This document shows positions 58,966-64,000 of a stretch of 64,000 bases of DNA, in pieces. The stretch is from Bimastos eiseni (taxonomy: Eukaryota; Annelida; Clitellata; Crassiclitellata; Lumbricidae). The translations under genes and the position numbers were made by a program. The notes under the pieces were generated by a model that searched no databases, was not told the DNA's origin, and worked only from the letters and a program-made list of their open reading frames with translations. The stretch covers positions 26,016,090-26,080,089 of the forward strand of contig OY365810.1 in assembly GCA_959347315.1 (NCBI GenBank). Direction: 5' to 3'. Numbering within the stretch: the first letter of the stretch is position 1; each line of letters starts with the position of its first letter.

Positions 58966-61900
58966 TTATCTTAGTTCTTGACCATCTTGGTCACGCATTG
59001 TCGATTTTGGTGGCATACAAGATCTGGCAACGGATTCTAACAACCTACAAAACGACATAACTAATTAATCAGCAATGAAACCACATATAAAGAACTATAA
59101 ATTTTTCCATCATGTTATTTATTAAAGAATCACTACATTCAATCTGAAATGACCAATCAAGACTTAAATTTATTGTTGCTCTTTCTCTTGACACAAGAAG
59201 CCACTCTTTGAGCAGCAGTTTTAAAATATCCATACAGCTACTTTAAAATGTCCATGCAGTTACTTTAAAATGTCCACACAGTTGAATTCACACACATAGA
59301 TCACTGCATGTGCTTAATGTCAACAGTTCAGCTTAACAACAATCTCACTCAGATGATCTGATAACTGACTTTGCCAAAATAATGGGCCACATTCCAGCAA
59401 ATATAAAATGCTAGCTATGAATATATATTAGTCAAACAACTACATTTAAATGCAAGTTTTCACTTCTTTCCAAGAATTTCCCAACCAGGTGTAATGCAGA
59501 GTTTGCAAACATAAGTCAGCATAAAAACTGGCCAGACGTGAAACGATTTAAAACAGGACGACTTGACTGTTGCAGGGCACAGAACAATTATGCTTAGAAA
59601 ATGTGGCACTCACTTTTCAATCTCAGGGGCGCAGCGAACAAACTCGTGATTCCAGAACTTGAACTGCGGGTTCTTGATGAGCTCAATGAACGTGACAAGC
59701 AGACCCCAAGGATGCGGGCGATTGACTATGAGCCGTTCAAGCAGAACCCGCGTTATCTGCTCCTGGATGGCTTCGGTGTTGGCCTCAGCAAACAGGTACA
59801 GCAGAGTACAACTGAAGTAATGAGTGTGGCTGTTGGGATAGCGAAGCTGGTTCGCCATGGCATTCAGAAACAAGTAACGACCTGGAATATTACACAAATC
59901 GTTAAACTCGAAAACAAAAACAAACAAGCATCATCAAGAATATAACTAAAGAAATACTCAATGACAAAGATAAAACACACTTGAACCTGGGCAAGAATTA
60001 AATATGTGTGTAGCATGCACGATACCAGTTCATGTACAGGCAAGGTTGCAAGATGACGAGCTAAGCATGTGAATGTCCTTAAGAACTCCTCAGAAGAGGT
60101 ATACATAGATACCAAACAGTGATATTTGGAATTGTTTTTATGAGCAAGAATAGAAACACGCCACAGTGAATGGATATTAGGGATGGGAATTAATTCCCAA
60201 ATGGAAATTAGTAATCCGTTTAAAACATTGCCAAAAAATAGACCCCTACATTATGCAAAGAATTACCACTCATATAAATAGAATTTTCATGACTAATCCT
60301 AATTACTAGAAAGTTTAACAGACTTCAACATGGTAAACAACTTCACTCTTTCTGAAGCTTTAGCACAGTAAGGTTCTTTTCTAAAAGTAATAGATACAGA
60401 ATTCACACACTAATCTCACCTTCAGTATCTAAATCCACCGCTAGATTCTGGAAGATATCCATGTGGGACGAGTGAGCAATGGTACTCATGTTTGGAGTGT
60501 GGCCTTTCTTCTGAATCTGTTGAATAGCCTGCGTTCCAACATGTAGTACGATGCTGTTCATCAGGGGGATATTGTACTTCAGTCCACCAATATTTGACAC
60601 CTTTTGACAAAACATATATATATTATATATATATATATACACAAAATCATATATTCTCCCTTCAGAAATGAAGATCTTTGTAAAGCTCCAGAGCAAAGCT
60701 GTTTCATGGCCTTAAATTTGCATGTATATGCCCCAAACAATAGTCAAAATTGTAGCAGAAGTAGTGAGGCACTCCCTCCCTTAACCCAACAACTGTCGGC
60801 AGTAGAAATGTACAAAATTAACGGCCCTAATCCATAAAAAGTTAACTCAAGTACCAATATGAGAAAAATCTGGAATTTAATTTGTGAAAATCTTCATTTC
60901 ACATTGATATTGTCATCCATCGAAAATGCTCTCTAAATTCAGTAAAGCATGTTTATTAATGTTTATTAATGGCAAAGTTACATGACAATTAGGAGGATAC
61001 ACAAGTAGAAATAACACTCACCTGGAGTTTACTCCTCAATTCTGAGAGGAAGGTCACAGGTGACCTTGTTAGCAAGTAAGAATCCAGGTCCTAAAGAATG
61101 AAAGAAATTGATAAAAATGACAATAATAGACACACATGCAACAATGTAAAGGTCATTCAACTACAGATGAACTCCATACTACATCAACAATAGGACAAAC
61201 TGCTTAGCAACACCAAATCATTCCTTTAGCATCATTGAAAGCATACAGTAGAAGATCTCAGAGTACTTTTCCTATTCCTATCATTATTACAAATAAGTAA
61301 GAAACACAGGCTTTACAAAATGTAAGGCAAGGCATGCAAAACAGTTACCAGCAGCAAGACCATCAAGCTGCAGTTGAGTCTGAATACCAATTGACTCTGT
61401 ATCAGTGCAGCTCTCCCCTACAACTCTGCAAACTCAAATCCCACAGAGTTGGCAGGAAACTCTGGTCCAAAAGTAAATCTGGCATTTCCTCTCATGAGAT
61501 TAACTTTACAATACCAATTCCAATAGTATTTCAGATCATGCATTCAAACTCAACTGATGATACCCTGATATCAAAATCACACAAAGTTGGCTAAGCTGAT
61601 CCAACATCAACATCAGAGATACCAACAGCTTAGTGCTCAAACATAATGAAAGGAGTCTCTTACCTTCTTAAGCGACGGAGGCTGAATCATATTTGAGAAG
61701 TTTGTCACAATGCGTGGTGCGATCGCAATCTCCGGCAGTATGTCCACCTTCAGGTTAGGAGTGAAAGGATCCGGAAGGCGCATGCTTCGTGGAAAAGCGC
61801 TCAGAATGAGATTTCGAACTTGGATGCAGTTGGGTGGGATTATGTCACAGAAGGCATAATGGTACTCACACAGGAAGTCCGGGAAATCGTGAAGCATCAC

Positions 61901-63691
61901 AAGAAGAACTCTCATAGTGCCCTGCATTTCAAACAGGTGTAAAAGTTACACCACACAAAATGCCACACAGAATGATGCCACCGTAAGAGCATGTGGCAAG
62001 CAAGTTCTAACTCTGCCTGTGAAAAGCACCAAAATTCTTCCATTAGAAAAAATTCACAGACACAGGATTCACCAGGAATGAAAACTCAGGCTATAAATAA
62101 TAGTGTGCTTCCCATACGACAGTGCAAACAGTTGAGCATTGTGCCATTTCTTAAATCTGTCAATGATGTGATCAAATGGTAAAGTCATCTTTTCAACCAC
62201 ACTTATCAATTAATGCACAATTTAATTCAACCATTTACATATTCATTAGTAACTATTGGTCTAACCATTCATAAATCAAATCAAAGTTTCATAAATCAAA
62301 TCAGTTAAAAAAAATATGCCAACTGCAGTTTCATATTACACAAGATACAAAACTGAATAATCCTATTTATGCAAAAAAAGCTGTAAAGTGTTGGCATCAA
62401 ACAATAATAAAGTTAAACTAATTGTTAATAAACAAACTGATGTCATTCACAAAGTAAAACCATTTAGAAGACATCGTTGATTCAATATTCATTACCTTGT
62501 ACAGCAGCTGAAGAGATTTAGTCAAGTCAGCATTCCTCAAGAATGGTGAAAGAAACGTGAAGAGGTCAATAAGCAATTGAGCGTACATTCCCCATGTCTG
62601 TAATTAATCAACAACATTCATGTGAAGAAAACACGAACTCACTTCATACAGATAAGTTGGACATCATAAACTGACCAGAATAATTAACTGCATATTTAAT
62701 AATTTCAACTATTTGTGTGTTAAAATATTTGCCAAGTTGAAAAGTACAGAAAAATAGGACATTAGGCCAAGGCAAATGTCTGAAGGGGTTTTCTTGTTAT
62801 TCCATACCGAGAATGAAATTTAGAATATGTGATGAGATTTCAGATGCTGCAACCAGTAGCTATGAAAGAAATATTTAAAAAAATTTTATTCAGAGGTTTG
62901 AGATTCCTGATTTCATGCTCTGAATTAAAATATTTCTAGACAAAATGTACATCCACATCATCAGCTAGCATTTTAGGCATGCCTGTGGAAAGTATATTCA
63001 ATGGCTTTGGGTAATGTACTCTTTATTTGTTATTATTATATAACTTACATATATAAATGTTCAGCCTTAAAAAATAAACATCCATTGAGTTTGATTTTTC
63101 TTGAAATGATGTCAATTTATTGAAATTGACAACAAGTATCAGTTTGTTATTATAAGTAAACAAATTTATTTAGATAATTATTTATTACACGAAAATGTGA
63201 AGTCTTGCATCTGAAACAAATGCTGCTCAGTTTGAACCCAGATCCGGCAAATACTACATCCAAATACTTGGATTCGGTACTTGGTGGAAAATGTCTACCC
63301 AATAAAATTCCCTAATTCATGGAGACCCAAGATGATTTCAAGAAAATTTAATAGGTAATGCTGATGACGCCAATGGTTACACGACCAATCGTCTGGATTT
63401 AGGTCACACTAGTTTGGAATCACTGCCTATCAACTATAACAGGTTGGCATCAGTCTAGAATGCAGATGCACTCAAGAGACTACAAGAATATTGCCACAGA
63501 TCATGGAACAATCACTACAATCTGCATGCAGAGACTCAATGTAAAAGCTCTGAAACAACGAATGAAAGCCTACCCTATGAGGCGCATTTGCTGCCAGCAT
63601 TCGGCCAATGAACACCCGATGAGAGACCAGCTCCAACCAGGCGTATGCAAAGCCAGGTGCCTTTGTCGGACGCAACAAGTGCAGTATATTA
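58966..63691 (-). CDS. CNOT1: CNOT1, C-terminal part (CCR4-NOT scaffold)
   Basis: C-terminal 357 residues of the CCR4-NOT complex scaffold, which assembles the deadenylase and directs mRNA decay in the cytoplasm. Exons in coding order: 63691-63574, 62597-62496, 61921-61664, 61090-61022, 60600-60420, 59881-59614, 59044-58966. All borders are GT-AG and phases agree throughout; the stop is at 58968-58966. This is the NOT1 C-terminal domain, the platform for CNOT2 and CNOT3. Hallmarks: [28 protein letters not shown] [103 protein letters not shown]. Conservation with vertebrates is very high except in the last 20 residues. The exon at 63691 starts in phase, one base into a codon's third position, and the gene continues beyond the right edge of the window. 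Confidence 0.97.
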
Positions 63692-64000
63692 CTGCAAAAC
63701 ACAAAACAATCAATAAGCGACTTCTAACCCAAAAAACTCAAATCCTAACAATAATGTACAGCAACTTGAACTATGCACAAGATAACATTAACTGATGAAA
63801 TCATTAAAGCATTCAAGCATGATCTAGTGAGAGATTAACCAATATGAGACAACTAAATAACATAAGACTTTAACTGTTAAGGGGCAAATGCTAAATATCA
63901 TCTGTAACATAATGAACATAATATGCATGTCCAAACACTTCAAATACTTATAACTACTAAACTCGCAATCAATCGCTAAGATAATCCAGAATTGAAAAAT
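63692..64000 (-). other. CNOT1 intron (partial)
   Basis: Upstream of the acceptor at 63692-63693 (TTTTGCAG on the minus strand). No further exon seen before the window ends. Confidence 0.6.

Noticed and set aside
59601..59945. 114-residue plus-strand ORF
   Set aside because: Antisense to a well-supported CNOT1 exon.

Overview
The window is animal (metazoan) nuclear DNA: split genes with GT-AG introns, polyadenylation signals, abundant microsatellites and decayed transposons. Four protein-coding genes can be supported. They are a Slac2/Slp-type Rab effector (+, 20.6-26.6 kb, four coding exons, 960 residues), a membrane-associated progesterone receptor component (PGRMC, -, 36.3-40.3 kb, three exons, 193 residues), a Rab9 GTPase (+, 47.2-47.8 kb, one coding exon, 212 residues) and the last seven exons of CNOT1, the CCR4-NOT scaffold (-, 59.0-63.7 kb, cut by the window edge). 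The mix of transposons, with restriction-like-endonuclease LINEs, hAT miniatures and a LINE family ending in GCGCTATATAAAT, plus the very frequent palindrome TAGGCCTA, suggests a marine invertebrate, perhaps a deuterostome such as an echinoderm or lancelet. This taxonomic guess is weak.

Layout. 0-9.3 kb is repeat-rich: a 13-bp minisatellite, an antisense LINE 3' end, an hAT-like miniature, and three same-strand LINE copies (A, B, C) separated by AAT microsatellites. 9.3-20 kb is non-coding and holds simple repeats, a nested pair of DNA transposons with clean target-site duplications (15.3-16.1 kb), a polypyrimidine tract, LINE 3' ends, and a long tetranucleotide/octanucleotide array whose last 510 bp strictly alternate purine and pyrimidine. 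20.6-26.7 kb is the Rab-effector gene. 27-32 kb contains a frameshifted, unrecognised membrane-protein relic, LINE remnants and two fold-back sequences. 32-40 kb is PGRMC with a probable long 3' UTR. 40.3-47 kb is intergenic with an antisense LINE remnant and a second clean hAT miniature. 47-50 kb is Rab9 and its probable 3' UTR. 50-52.4 kb has a 31-bp hairpin and a cluster of TAGGCCTA. 52.4-57.5 kb looks like a plus-strand transcript without a long ORF, convergent with CNOT1.

Functional links. Rab9 (late endosome to trans-Golgi traffic) and the Rab effector (a predicted GTP-Rab binder, most likely of the Rab27/Rab8/Rab3 group) both belong to vesicle traffic but sit 20 kb apart. Nothing in the sequence shows a shared role. 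PGRMC and CNOT1 are housekeeping genes. All exon models were checked by hand for reading phase across each junction. No database search was possible.
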